NCBI GenBank assembly: GCA_016124525.1
Contig: WGNO01000045.1
Span: forward strand, 1-33,044
Direction: 5' to 3'
Length of the DNA stretch: 33,044 nucleotides
DNA from: Nostoc sp. RI_552
Lineage (GTDB): Bacteria > Cyanobacteriota > Cyanobacteriia > Cyanobacteriales > Nostocaceae
Under the pieces are notes generated by a model. It had not been told where the DNA came from. It did no database searches and worked only from the letters and a program-made list of their open reading frames with translations. The position numbers and the translations under genes were made by a program. Shown one piece after another: positions 16,627 through 24,188 of the stretch. The number at the start of each line of letters is the position of its first letter. Position 1 is the first letter of the stretch.

Positions 16627-18135
16627 ATGCCTTTTCCTAGGTCCAGTGGCATCTTATTGCATCCTACATCTTTTCCGAGTCGATTTGGTATTGGGGATTT
16701 AGGATTAGAAGCCTACAAATTTATTGATTTTCTCAGAGAAAGTTACCAGCAATATTGGCAAGTCTTACCCTTAGGTCCCACTGGATACGGTAATTCTCCT
16801 TATGCTGCTTATTCAGCAATGGCGGGAAACCACATGCTGATTAGCCCAGAACTACTGCAAGAACAAGGTTTACTAGGCCAAGAAGACTTTGCTAATTTAC
16901 CAGCATTTAACGAATCTCAGGTAGATTACGAGCAAGTAAAATCAATTAAAATTCCCTTGCTCAAAAAAGCCTGCCAAAATTTTCAACTTCAGGCAACACC
17001 TTTCCAACAAAACGAATTTGTAGGTTTTTGTCGCAGTAAAGCCTATTGGCTTGATGACTATGCTTTATTTATGGCCTTGAAAGATGCTCACAATGACACA
17101 AGTTGGCATACTTGGGAGACAGAACTTATTAAGCGCGAACCAACAGCATTGGATCAAGCCAAGGAGCAATTAGCCTCTGAAATTTTTTATTATAAGTTTG
17201 TGCAATTTGAATTCTTTCGCCAATGGTCAGAACTCAAATCTTATGCCAACATGAGCGGCATTTACATTATTGGCGATATCCCTATTTATGTAGCCCAAGA
17301 TAGCGCCGATGTTTGGGCGCACCCCAATATCTTTTGTTTAGATGAAGAAACCAGAGAACCGGCTTTAATGGCAGGAGTTCCACCGGATTACTTTAGTGAA
17401 ACTGGTCAATTATGGGGTAATCCCGTTTATGACTGGGAAGAATTACAAAAACAAGACTTTAAATGGTGGATAGGTCGCTTTGAAGCAATGCTCGACTATA
17501 TAGACGTAATTCGCATTGACCACTTCCGAGGTTTTGAAGCTTACTGGGCTGTAGAACGAGGAGAAGAAACAGCTGTTAACGGAGAGTGGATGAAAGCTCC
17601 AGGTGAAGAATTGTTTGATGCCATTAAAAATAAATTGGGTACGTTACCTGTTTTAGCAGAAGATTTAGGCGTAATTACCCCAGAAGTAGAAGCATTACGT
17701 GATAAGTATGACTTTCCGGGGATGAAAGTTTTGCAATTTGCTTTTGGTTCTGACCCCGGTAATCCATTTTTACCTTTTAACTACAGACGCAATGCTGTAG
17801 TTTATACTGGAACTCACGATAATGACACAACTGTAGGCTGGTTTAATCAAGCTAACCATTGGGAAAAGCGCAACTTGCTACTGTATTTAGGTTGTATCAG
17901 TGCTGAAGGTATCCACTGGGATGTCATTCGACTAGCATTAAGTTCCGTTGCCAATCAAGCAATTATTCCTTTGCAAGATATCCTAGGTTTGGGAACCGAG
18001 GCCAGAATGAATTTTCCCAGTATTGCCGAAGGTAACTGGGGTTGGCGTTATCAGCAGTCAGTTTTGACCGAAGAATTAAGCCAGCGCCTCAAGAATCTCA
18101 CTCAACTCTATGGACGCGCACCCCAGGAAAAGTAA
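16627..18135 (+). CDS. malQ: 4-alpha-glucanotransferase (disproportionating enzyme, amylomaltase)
   Basis: A full-length (502 residues) GH77 enzyme that transfers 1,4-alpha-glucan segments between malto-oligosaccharides during glycogen turnover. The catalytic residues are in place: nucleophile Asp298 (IRIDHFRG), acid/base Glu345 (LAEDLGVI) and the third carboxylate Asp398 (THDNDTT). The N-terminal RSSGILLHPTSFPSRFGIGDLG is the family start. I prefer ATG 16627 with GAAG just upstream over TTG 16615, which would add four residues. It stands alone, divergent from the Nudix gene and convergent with the rodZ-like gene. A weak GGGAGAA/TTCTCCC inverted repeat (18157-18194) may end both transcripts. 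Confidence 0.96.
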   Translation: MPFPRSSGILLHPTSFPSRFGIGDLGLEAYKFIDFLRESYQQYWQVLPLGPTGYGNSPYAAYSAMAGNHMLISPELLQEQGLLGQEDFANLPAFNESQVDYEQVKSIKIPLLKKACQNFQLQATPFQQNEFVGFCRSKAYWLDDYALFMALKDAHNDTSWHTWETELIKREPTALDQAKEQLASEIFYYKFVQFEFFRQWSELKSYANMSGIYIIGDIPIYVAQDSADVWAHPNIFCLDEETREPALMAGVPPDYFSETGQLWGNPVYDWEELQKQDFKWWIGRFEAMLDYIDVIRIDHFRGFEAYWAVERGEETAVNGEWMKAPGEELFDAIKNKLGTLPVLAEDLGVITPEVEALRDKYDFPGMKVLQFAFGSDPGNPFLPFNYRRNAVVYTGTHDNDTTVGWFNQANHWEKRNLLLYLGCISAEGIHWDVIRLALSSVANQAIIPLQDILGLGTEARMNFPSIAEGNWGWRYQQSVLTEELSQRLKNLTQLYGRAPQEK

Positions 18136-18218
18136 ATACAGAAGTGCTGGATAAAAGGGAGAAGTCATTCGGCTGTTGCCAGAATTTTTCTCCCAGATTC
18201 CCAGTTTCCATTTCCTCT

Positions 18219-19022
18219 TTAAGACTTGGGTTTATTACCTATCTTGATTTCTGTTTCTTTCCCAGGTTCTCCCATTCTTTGTGCTTGTTGCTGATTAATA
18301 CTCATCAACACACTACCTGCATTATTAGTTTTTACCGTTAGTTGCTCTTGAGCTTGCCAAGTGCGCTGACTTCCTTCCGGTAAAACTCCTTCAAACTCGA
18401 TTTTGCCATCAGCTACTACACGAATCCAAGATGATGCTTTCAACATGACACCAATACGTACTGACTGAGGGTTATTGATGTTATTTAATTTATCGCTAAC
18501 AGGTTGTAAGTTCGTTGACGGCTGGGAGTTTAATTGATATAACTCCGGGTTTAAAACAGTTTCTCCCTTCAAATTTCCATTGCTTTCGCTTAGAGCAGTA
18601 TTATGAAGTAATCGAGATAAACTACTTACGGAGCACACAATGACAAATATGTAAAGAAAGTAAAGGTGAAAAGGACGTAGTAGACCAATTGAGTAATTTA
18701 TCTTCCTAGGGGGTGCACTCATGGGTTGAAAATCAACAGGAAAGTTGCTGGCAAATTCTACTCCTTTAAAGCCTAATGCGTCGGCAAATTGCCTGATTAA
18801 ACCCTGAATATAAATTGGTTCTGGCAAATCATCTAATTCACCTTGTTCAATCGCCTGTAACAACCGTTGGGGAATTTTGGTAATACTTACCATTTCTTCC
18901 AGTGATAAAGCCCGCTCCTCACGAGAAGTCCGCAAACAAGCTCCTAATTCTGCCAATTTTTCCGATTGTTGTTGTTTGAAAGAAGGCTTTGGGTGCTTTT
19001 TCTTTTCTCTTAGCCATTTCAT
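18219..19022 (-). CDS. RodZ-like helix-turn-helix membrane protein
   Basis: A 267-residue protein with an N-terminal Xre-like HTH_25 domain (about 24-95: ELGACLRTSREERALSLEEM, then IPQRLLQAIEQGELDDLPEP), one membrane segment at about 118-138 and a C-terminal DUF4115-type beta domain (about 190-260: MLKASSWIRVVADGKIEFEGVL). This is the layout of RodZ, which links MreB to the envelope in rod-shaped bacteria. In filamentous cyanobacteria the family is present, but its cell-shape role is inferred. Its ATG overlaps the stop of the upstream pseudouridine synthase (ATGA), so the two are translationally coupled. Confidence 0.83.
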   Translation of the reverse strand: MKWLREKKKHPKPSFKQQQSEKLAELGACLRTSREERALSLEEMVSITKIPQRLLQAIEQGELDDLPEPIYIQGLIRQFADALGFKGVEFASNFPVDFQPMSAPPRKINYSIGLLRPFHLYFLYIFVIVCSVSSLSRLLHNTALSESNGNLKGETVLNPELYQLNSQPSTNLQPVSDKLNNINNPQSVRIGVMLKASSWIRVVADGKIEFEGVLPEGSQRTWQAQEQLTVKTNNAGSVLMSINQQQAQRMGEPGKETEIKIGNKPKS

Positions 19023-19813
19023 GCTTTTATTCCGCTCCTGACCTCAAATGAATCTTTAACAGGTAGACGCTTAATACGCTCTTGCAAAAAGCTAATTTCA
19101 GCATCGTTGAGTAAACGATATTTACCCTCGTGTAACAAGGGTAGTTTTGGCATTTTTAATTGAATCGGGCCTATGGAACTACGATGTAGCTTAATAACTG
19201 GATATCCCAACTCCTGGGCTACACGGCGAATTTGTCGGTTTCTCCCCTCCTTTAAAACTATTTCTAAATGGCTATTTTTTGCAAGACTTTCTATTAAAGT
19301 TACTTGAGCGGGACGTGTTTTTCTCCCCTCCAAGACCACACCTTTACGCCACCTTTCCAACACTGCTGCCGTTGGATGTCCCTTGACCAACACTTGATAT
19401 GTCTTAGGAATACTGTGGCTAGGATGGGTAAGTGCAAATGTTAGATTTCCATCATTTGTCAATATTAATGCTCCGGTGGATTCTGCATCCAAACGACCTA
19501 CTGGGTGCAGACCCAAACCCTTGCGTAATTCTGGAGAAAGTAAATCCAAAACAGTTTTTCTTCCTTGCGGGTCATGGCAAGTAGAAACTACCCCTGCTGG
19601 TTTGTTTAGCAATAAATATATTAAGGGCGGTGGCTTATGACTGGATACTAGCTGACCATCTACTAAAATCTTATCTGTTTGTGTATCAACTTTTTGACCT
19701 AAATTAGCCACTACACCATTGACCTGCACACGCCCTCGCCGAATCATTTCTTCAGCTTCACGCCGCGAGGCAATACCCCAATGAGCCATAATTTTTTGTA
19801 ATCGTGCCTCCAT
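19019..19813 (-). CDS. RsuA/RluB/E/F-family pseudouridine synthase
   Basis: A 264-residue rRNA pseudouridine synthase. It has an N-terminal S4 RNA-binding domain (about 1-60: RLQKIMAHWGIASRREAEEMI) and a catalytic domain with GRLDAESTGALILTNDG, where the Asp is the nucleophile. A C-terminal motif, EGRNRQIRRVAQELGYPV, is shared by the RsuA branch. It modifies a uridine in 23S rRNA if RluB-like or 16S if RsuA-like. The KTYQVLVKG stretch and length fit RluB, but the target is not decidable from sequence, so I give no symbol. It is the first gene of a two-gene unit with the RodZ-like protein. Confidence 0.9.
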   Translation of the reverse strand: MEARLQKIMAHWGIASRREAEEMIRRGRVQVNGVVANLGQKVDTQTDKILVDGQLVSSHKPPPLIYLLLNKPAGVVSTCHDPQGRKTVLDLLSPELRKGLGLHPVGRLDAESTGALILTNDGNLTFALTHPSHSIPKTYQVLVKGHPTAAVLERWRKGVVLEGRKTRPAQVTLIESLAKNSHLEIVLKEGRNRQIRRVAQELGYPVIKLHRSSIGPIQLKMPKLPLLHEGKYRLLNDAEISFLQERIKRLPVKDSFEVRSGIKA

Positions 19814-19959
19814 GTTGAAATTACTATGTACAATTTTATTTTTTTTAGATAACCAACATCATATTTGTGTTTTGTACTGGGTAGCCATCAATGTTAAATT
19901 GGAAGCTTATTTTATTCCAGTTATTGGTTGAGTAAATACCCAATCAACAGAGTAGTTCA

Positions 19960-20667
19960 ATGGAAAGATCATCAGCAAAAACTCCACACAAAATACGTAT
20001 TATTACTAACGTCCTCACAACAGCCCTTAAGCTTTGGTTAAAATCACAAGTCAGCCAAGTATCCCACTTAGAAGTTGATATCAAAGCCAGCGATCGCCAA
20101 ATTCTCTCAGGTTGTATCCCTTGGGTATCTATTATTGCGAGTGATGCCGTGTATCAAGGCCTCAATATTACACGAATTCAACTCGTCGCAGAAAATATTC
20201 AGGTGAATATCGGGTCAATACTCAAGGGTAAACAAGTCAAACTATTAGAAACAGTGCCAGTTTTTGGCAATCTGCTCGTGGAGGAGAAGGATCTCAATAG
20301 TTCTCTTTTATCTGAACTATTATCTACAGCTTTATGTGCCGTAATTTCGGAAATTTTACCAGAATGCTGCTCAAAATCAAACAGCCTGTCTTGGCAAAAA
20401 ATAGTACTTGCTCACCAGCAAATCATACTTAAGAGTATTGTATCACCTGCAAGTAAACCTCAGCCATTAGAAATTTCTTTAAACTTAAGTTTAATCAGTA
20501 ACCATGAGTTGAGGCTAGAAAATATCCAGGTGATCAAAGATGAACTACCGCTTTTAGAGCATAAGCATAGTTACAACCTCGATCTTGGTTCAGATGTTGA
20601 TATTCAAGAACTCAGTTTGCTCCCCGGTAAACTAATCTGTCAAGGAAAAATTAACGTCAATCCTTGA
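19960..20667 (+). CDS. DUF2993 family protein (LmeA-like lipid-binding)
   Basis: A 235-residue protein of the DUF2993 type common in cyanobacteria. It contains LWLKSQVSQVSHLEVDIKASDRQILSGCIPWVSI, then NITRIQLVAENIQVNIGSILKGK and a beta-rich C-terminal half. DUF2993 includes mycobacterial LmeA, which binds phospholipids; the cyanobacterial role is unknown. No signal peptide is evident, although the N-terminus has a moderately hydrophobic stretch (IITNVLTTALKLWL). It is divergent from the pseudouridine synthase, with a 146-base promoter region. A CCCCG/CGGGG hairpin (20766-20785) follows in the convergent gap with cdsA. Confidence 0.8.
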   Translation: MERSSAKTPHKIRIITNVLTTALKLWLKSQVSQVSHLEVDIKASDRQILSGCIPWVSIIASDAVYQGLNITRIQLVAENIQVNIGSILKGKQVKLLETVPVFGNLLVEEKDLNSSLLSELLSTALCAVISEILPECCSKSNSLSWQKIVLAHQQIILKSIVSPASKPQPLEISLNLSLISNHELRLENIQVIKDELPLLEHKHSYNLDLGSDVDIQELSLLPGKLICQGKINVNP

Positions 20668-20794
20668 ACAAGACAGTGAGATGGAGTGGATGTTAAGTCA
20701 TCCAATAACTCCTGAGGAGTGGTAACCTGTGATAGTAAACGAAACTTACATGGTCAGTTGCAACCCCCCGGATTCATCAGCGGGGTAGTTCGGC

Positions 20795-21685
20795 CTAGAT
20801 ATCTGCTATCAAGGGCAACAACAGTGTTACAAAATAGTAGACTAGCGGAGCTGTAAAAATATAACTATCCGTCCGGTCTAAGATCCCACCGTGACCGGGG
20901 ATCAACTGCCCTGAATCCTTAACTCCTGCATCACGTTTGAGCATAGACTCTGTGAGGTCACCTAAAATACTGGAAATACCAATCAGGGAACCCAATGATA
21001 CACCAGTCAATAAAAATTTTGGCAAATGCAAATAATCTGCTCCAGCTAAAGCCACAGCAATGCTGGCGGTAACTCCAAACACTGCGCCTTCAACAGTTTT
21101 TTTAGGGCTGATCTCAGACAAGCGGGTTTTACCAAAAAATTTACCAACAATGTAAGCGCCAATATCAGCTGCCCAAATACATAAAAAAGTTAGCACCGTC
21201 AAGGTCAATCCCTGGGGTAGAGAAGCTAAACTTTCCTGTTGCAGAATATCTGACCAATTTCTAGGCCAGTAACCACCGAAAGGAAGGTTACTACCAGCTG
21301 CACTACCGAGAGTGCGTAACCGCACCCAATAACTCGACAAGTAACCAACATAAAATAACCCCATAATTGAAGCAGAAATATCAGAAATGGTCGCCATTTT
21401 CGGCTGAAACAACAAGTAAAAACAAATCAGTGTCCCAGCTATTGGCATAACAGCATCAGCCAAACTACCATCAAGTATACAAATCACCAGTAAAACTTGG
21501 CTGACAAACATCGTGGTTTTAGCAGCAGGAAATATACCTCTAACTCGCACCAAATTAAAATATTCTTCTTGACCTAAAAATACGACTACCGCAATTGCGA
21601 TAGTAAAGTACCAGCCACCCAAAAGCGTGGCAACTAAAGCAAGAGCGATGGCAACAATTCCACTAATAATCCGGGACCAGGGCAT
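20795..21685 (-). CDS. cdsA: Phosphatidate cytidylyltransferase (CDP-diglyceride synthase)
   Basis: A 296-residue integral membrane enzyme making CDP-diacylglycerol from phosphatidate and CTP, the precursor of phosphatidylglycerol in thylakoids. About seven to eight hydrophobic segments span the protein. The C-terminal family signature is complete: SMLKRDAGVKDSG followed by PGHGGILDRTD, carrying the metal-binding and catalytic Asp residues. SPKKTVEGAVFG upstream is also characteristic. It lies 91 bases after cbiT on the same strand, separated by heptamer repeats. Confidence 0.96.
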   Translation of the reverse strand: MPWSRIISGIVAIALALVATLLGGWYFTIAIAVVVFLGQEEYFNLVRVRGIFPAAKTTMFVSQVLLVICILDGSLADAVMPIAGTLICFYLLFQPKMATISDISASIMGLFYVGYLSSYWVRLRTLGSAAGSNLPFGGYWPRNWSDILQQESLASLPQGLTLTVLTFLCIWAADIGAYIVGKFFGKTRLSEISPKKTVEGAVFGVTASIAVALAGADYLHLPKFLLTGVSLGSLIGISSILGDLTESMLKRDAGVKDSGQLIPGHGGILDRTDSYIFTAPLVYYFVTLLLPLIADI

Positions 21686-21742
21686 AGAAGTCAGTATGAA
21701 GTATAAATTATAAAGGATGAACTCTGAAGCATGAGGTGTGAT

Positions 21743-21770
21743 TTATCCTTTATCCCTCAGTTTTCATCCT
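21743..21770. repeat. Heptamer repeats (TTTATCC-type) between cbiT and cdsA
   Basis: Four units in phase: TTTATCC, TTTATCC, CTCAGTT, TTCATCC. They occupy part of the 91-base gap and stop 6 bases short of the cbiT stop codon. Confidence 0.6.
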
Positions 21771-21776
21771 GGGAAT

Positions 21777-22379
21777 CTAGTCTAGTTTCTCACCACTGAG
21801 GATAAAAATGGGATCAACAGCTGCAAAGGTTTGAGAAAAGCCTCGCGTCTCCAAGCGGTTAACCGCAGATTGCACCACTTCAATATTTCTAGCCCGCAAC
21901 ACGGAAAAGCTTTGAGAGATAGCATACAAACCTTCTAAGTTAGCTGCTGTGGCCACAACTCTACCTGATGGTGGCAAATAATCCCATACCACTGGCAAAA
22001 TATCTTGTATGGGTTTTCCACCCTCAATGCAAACGCGGTCAGGGGCTAATTCGAGATTATGCAAACACTCAGGAGCGCTACCTTCAATTACTTCTACATT
22101 TCTGACTTCAAAGCGATGGCAATTTTGCTTAATCAAGTTAGCTACTTCTTCATCGCGCTCCACAGCAAGAATATGTCCATCAGGACAAAGTAACCCGGCT
22201 TCTACAGGAATTGTCCCTGTGCCCGCGCCAATATCCCATAATACCGAATCAGATTTTAGGCGCAGTTGGGAAATTAATAACAACCGCAGTTCTCGCTGGC
22301 TAAAAGGAATACCAGGCAAATGATCAAACAATTCATCGGGAATACCAGGGGTAACATAAGGCCAAAGTTGGGAGGGCAT
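21777..22379 (-). CDS. cbiT: Precorrin-6B C5,15-methyltransferase subunit CbiT
   Basis: A 200-residue SAM-dependent methyltransferase of the cobalamin pathway. CbiT methylates C15 and decarboxylates the C12 acetate of the corrin ring. The SAM site VLWDIGAGTGTIPVEAGLLC lies at about 46-65, and PGIPDELFDH at the N-terminus is the CbiT substrate loop motif. RVCIEGG at about 119-125 also matches. Its length fits stand-alone CbiT rather than the CobL fusion, so CbiE should be encoded elsewhere. No other cobalamin gene or cobalamin riboswitch is in the window. It is divergent from the kinase gene with a short promoter region. Confidence 0.93.
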   Translation of the reverse strand: MPSQLWPYVTPGIPDELFDHLPGIPFSQRELRLLLISQLRLKSDSVLWDIGAGTGTIPVEAGLLCPDGHILAVERDEEVANLIKQNCHRFEVRNVEVIEGSAPECLHNLELAPDRVCIEGGKPIQDILPVVWDYLPPSGRVVATAANLEGLYAISQSFSVLRARNIEVVQSAVNRLETRGFSQTFAAVDPIFILSGEKLD

Positions 22380-22473
22380 AGAAAGATACTTTTATACTAA
22401 AGATATCAGCTTGCCTAGTTTGACAAACCATAAGCTAGAAAAGCTTTTCAACTTAGCGTTATCAGCAATCACT

Positions 22474-23928
22474 ATGGTCAGCGAAATCTTAGGCGACCGT
22501 TACGAAATTCAGCAGGTGTTGGGAAAAAAGTCGGGGCGGCGGACGCTACTAGCTCGGGATCAGACAAGTGGTGAATTGGTTGTGATCAAGTTACTTTCTT
22601 TTGATAGTGACTTTGAATGGGACGATCTTAAGTTGTTTGAACGTGAAGCCGAAACATTAAAATCTTTGTCTCATCCCGCCATCCCTCGATATTTAGACTA
22701 TTTTGCCGTAAATTCACCTAAAATCAAAGGATTTGCTTTATTACAGACTTATATCGCAGCTAGAACTTTAGAGCAATACTTACAAACCGGGCGGACTTTT
22801 ACGGAAACTGAAGTCAAACAAGTCGCCACAGCTGTATTGGAAATTCTAATTTACTTACATGGGCTGCATCCGCCTGTGATTCACCGCGATATTAAGCCTA
22901 GCAATATTTTATTGGGCGAGCGTTCTGCTCATAGTGTCGGTCAAGTTTACCTAGTAGATTTTGGTTCGGTACAAACTGTCTTGGGTACAGAAGGCGGAAC
23001 TAGGACTGTGGTGGGAACTTATGGATATATGCCACCAGAGCAATTTGGTGGGCGAACAGTCCCCGCATCCGACCTTTATAGTTTGGGGGCAACTTTAATT
23101 TATTTAGTCACCGGTAATCATCCTGCCGATTTACCTCAAAAAGATTTTCGCATTCAGTTTGAGCAACACTGTCATCTTAGTCCCAGTTTAACTCGCTGGT
23201 TACAGTGGATGACTGAACCGAGTCTAGAACGGCGGACAAGTTCCGCTATGGCAGCTCTGAAAGCTTTAAACGAATCCCAATTAGACATTCCCCGCCCCTT
23301 AAATTGTGTTAAACCTGCCGACAGCAAAATTCAACTCACCAAGACCTGGGATCATCTAGAAATTCTCATTCCACCAGGTGGCTTTAAGTTCTCGATGTTA
23401 TTCACAGCTTGCTTTGCCATTGCCTGGAACTCCTTTGTTTTGTTTTGGACAATTGGCGTGCTTCTTACCCCGGCTTTTCCTTTTAGTTTACTCTTTGCTT
23501 TATTCTCACTACCTTTTTGGGGGGTTGGCTTGATGATGCTATGTAATTTATTGCTCGGCTTATTTGGCAAAATTCAACTGCGTTTAGATCAGCAGCAAAT
23601 TACCTTGCTATATGAATTATTCGGATTTAAATTTCATCATCCCCGTCCTGCCCCCAGAGACAGTATTAGTAAACTCGTTTATATTCCCAGGCACGTAACA
23701 AAAGATTCTGAGGGTGATAAGATTTCTGTACCACCGCAATTGGATATTTGGGCAGGAGTACATAAATACCCCCTTAGGATGGATTCGGGATCTATTCAAT
23801 CTGAAGCAGAACTAGAATGGTTAGCCCATGAATTAAGCGATTGGTTAGGTGTAGAATTAACATCCTCTTCCCCTGACCTGGGAATCCAACGCAAATCTGC
23901 TTCTTTTTCCAGAGCAAGAAATAAATAG
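22474..23928 (+). CDS. Membrane-anchored Ser/Thr protein kinase
   Basis: A 484-residue Hanks-type kinase. The kinase domain (about 8-270) has the catalytic Lys39 (VVIKLL), HRDIKPSN with Asp139 and DFGSV with Asp162, plus the activation and substrate segment GTYGYMPPEQFGG. The glycine loop is degenerate (VLGKKSGRRTLLA). A C-terminal region carries two hydrophobic helices (about 303-330 and 335-365) and a beta-rich cytoplasmic tail. This architecture is a recurrent cyanobacterial kinase type with unknown substrates. I chose ATG 22474; a TTG at 22411 would add 21 residues without a ribosome binding site. tatA follows 48 bases downstream on the same strand. Confidence 0.93.
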   Translation: MVSEILGDRYEIQQVLGKKSGRRTLLARDQTSGELVVIKLLSFDSDFEWDDLKLFEREAETLKSLSHPAIPRYLDYFAVNSPKIKGFALLQTYIAARTLEQYLQTGRTFTETEVKQVATAVLEILIYLHGLHPPVIHRDIKPSNILLGERSAHSVGQVYLVDFGSVQTVLGTEGGTRTVVGTYGYMPPEQFGGRTVPASDLYSLGATLIYLVTGNHPADLPQKDFRIQFEQHCHLSPSLTRWLQWMTEPSLERRTSSAMAALKALNESQLDIPRPLNCVKPADSKIQLTKTWDHLEILIPPGGFKFSMLFTACFAIAWNSFVLFWTIGVLLTPAFPFSLLFALFSLPFWGVGLMMLCNLLLGLFGKIQLRLDQQQITLLYELFGFKFHHPRPAPRDSISKLVYIPRHVTKDSEGDKISVPPQLDIWAGVHKYPLRMDSGSIQSEAELEWLAHELSDWLGVELTSSSPDLGIQRKSASFSRARNK

Positions 23929-23975
23929 TCTTTTAGTGTCTATAGTTATTAAAGAACCCTTACAGGAGAAACAAA

Positions 23976-24149
23976 ATGTTTGGACTGGGATGGCCAGAAG
24001 TAGTCATAATCGCCATAGTCGCTGTCGTCATTTTTGGGCCCAAAAAAATTCCTGAACTGGGAAATGCACTGGGTAAAACCTTACGAGGTTTCAAAGAAGA
24101 ATTGAACTCCAATAATGATGACACAACTGCTGAACGCGAACAGCAATAG
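23976..24149 (+). CDS. tatA: Twin-arginine translocase subunit TatA/E
   Basis: A 57-residue protein with the textbook TatA layout: a short N-terminal tail with FGLGWPEV, one membrane helix (VVIIAIVAVVIFGPKKIPEL, including the FGPKK hinge) and an amphipathic helix ALGKTLRGFKEELN, ending in a short charged tail. TatA forms the pore for folded proteins crossing the thylakoid and plasma membranes. AGGAGAA at 23964-23970 lies 5 bases before the ATG. It is probably co-transcribed with the kinase. tatC is not in the window. TatA and TatB/E cannot be told apart with certainty at this length. Confidence 0.93.
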   Translation: MFGLGWPEVVIIAIVAVVIFGPKKIPELGNALGKTLRGFKEELNSNNDDTTAEREQQ

Positions 24150-24154
24150 TCAAT

Positions 24155-24181
24155 GTAGAGACGCAATCATCTCGTCTCTAC
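24155..24181. terminator. Palindromic hairpin between convergent tatA and cphA
   Basis: GTAGAGACG (24155-24163) pairs perfectly with CGTCTCTAC (24173-24181) around a 9-base loop. It fills the 39-base gap between the convergent tatA and cphA stops, so it could end both transcripts. The same GTAGAGACG palindrome is, to my knowledge, a dispersed repeat in Nostocales genomes; no T-run follows on either strand. Confidence 0.55.
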
Positions 24182-24188
24182 TGTCTGA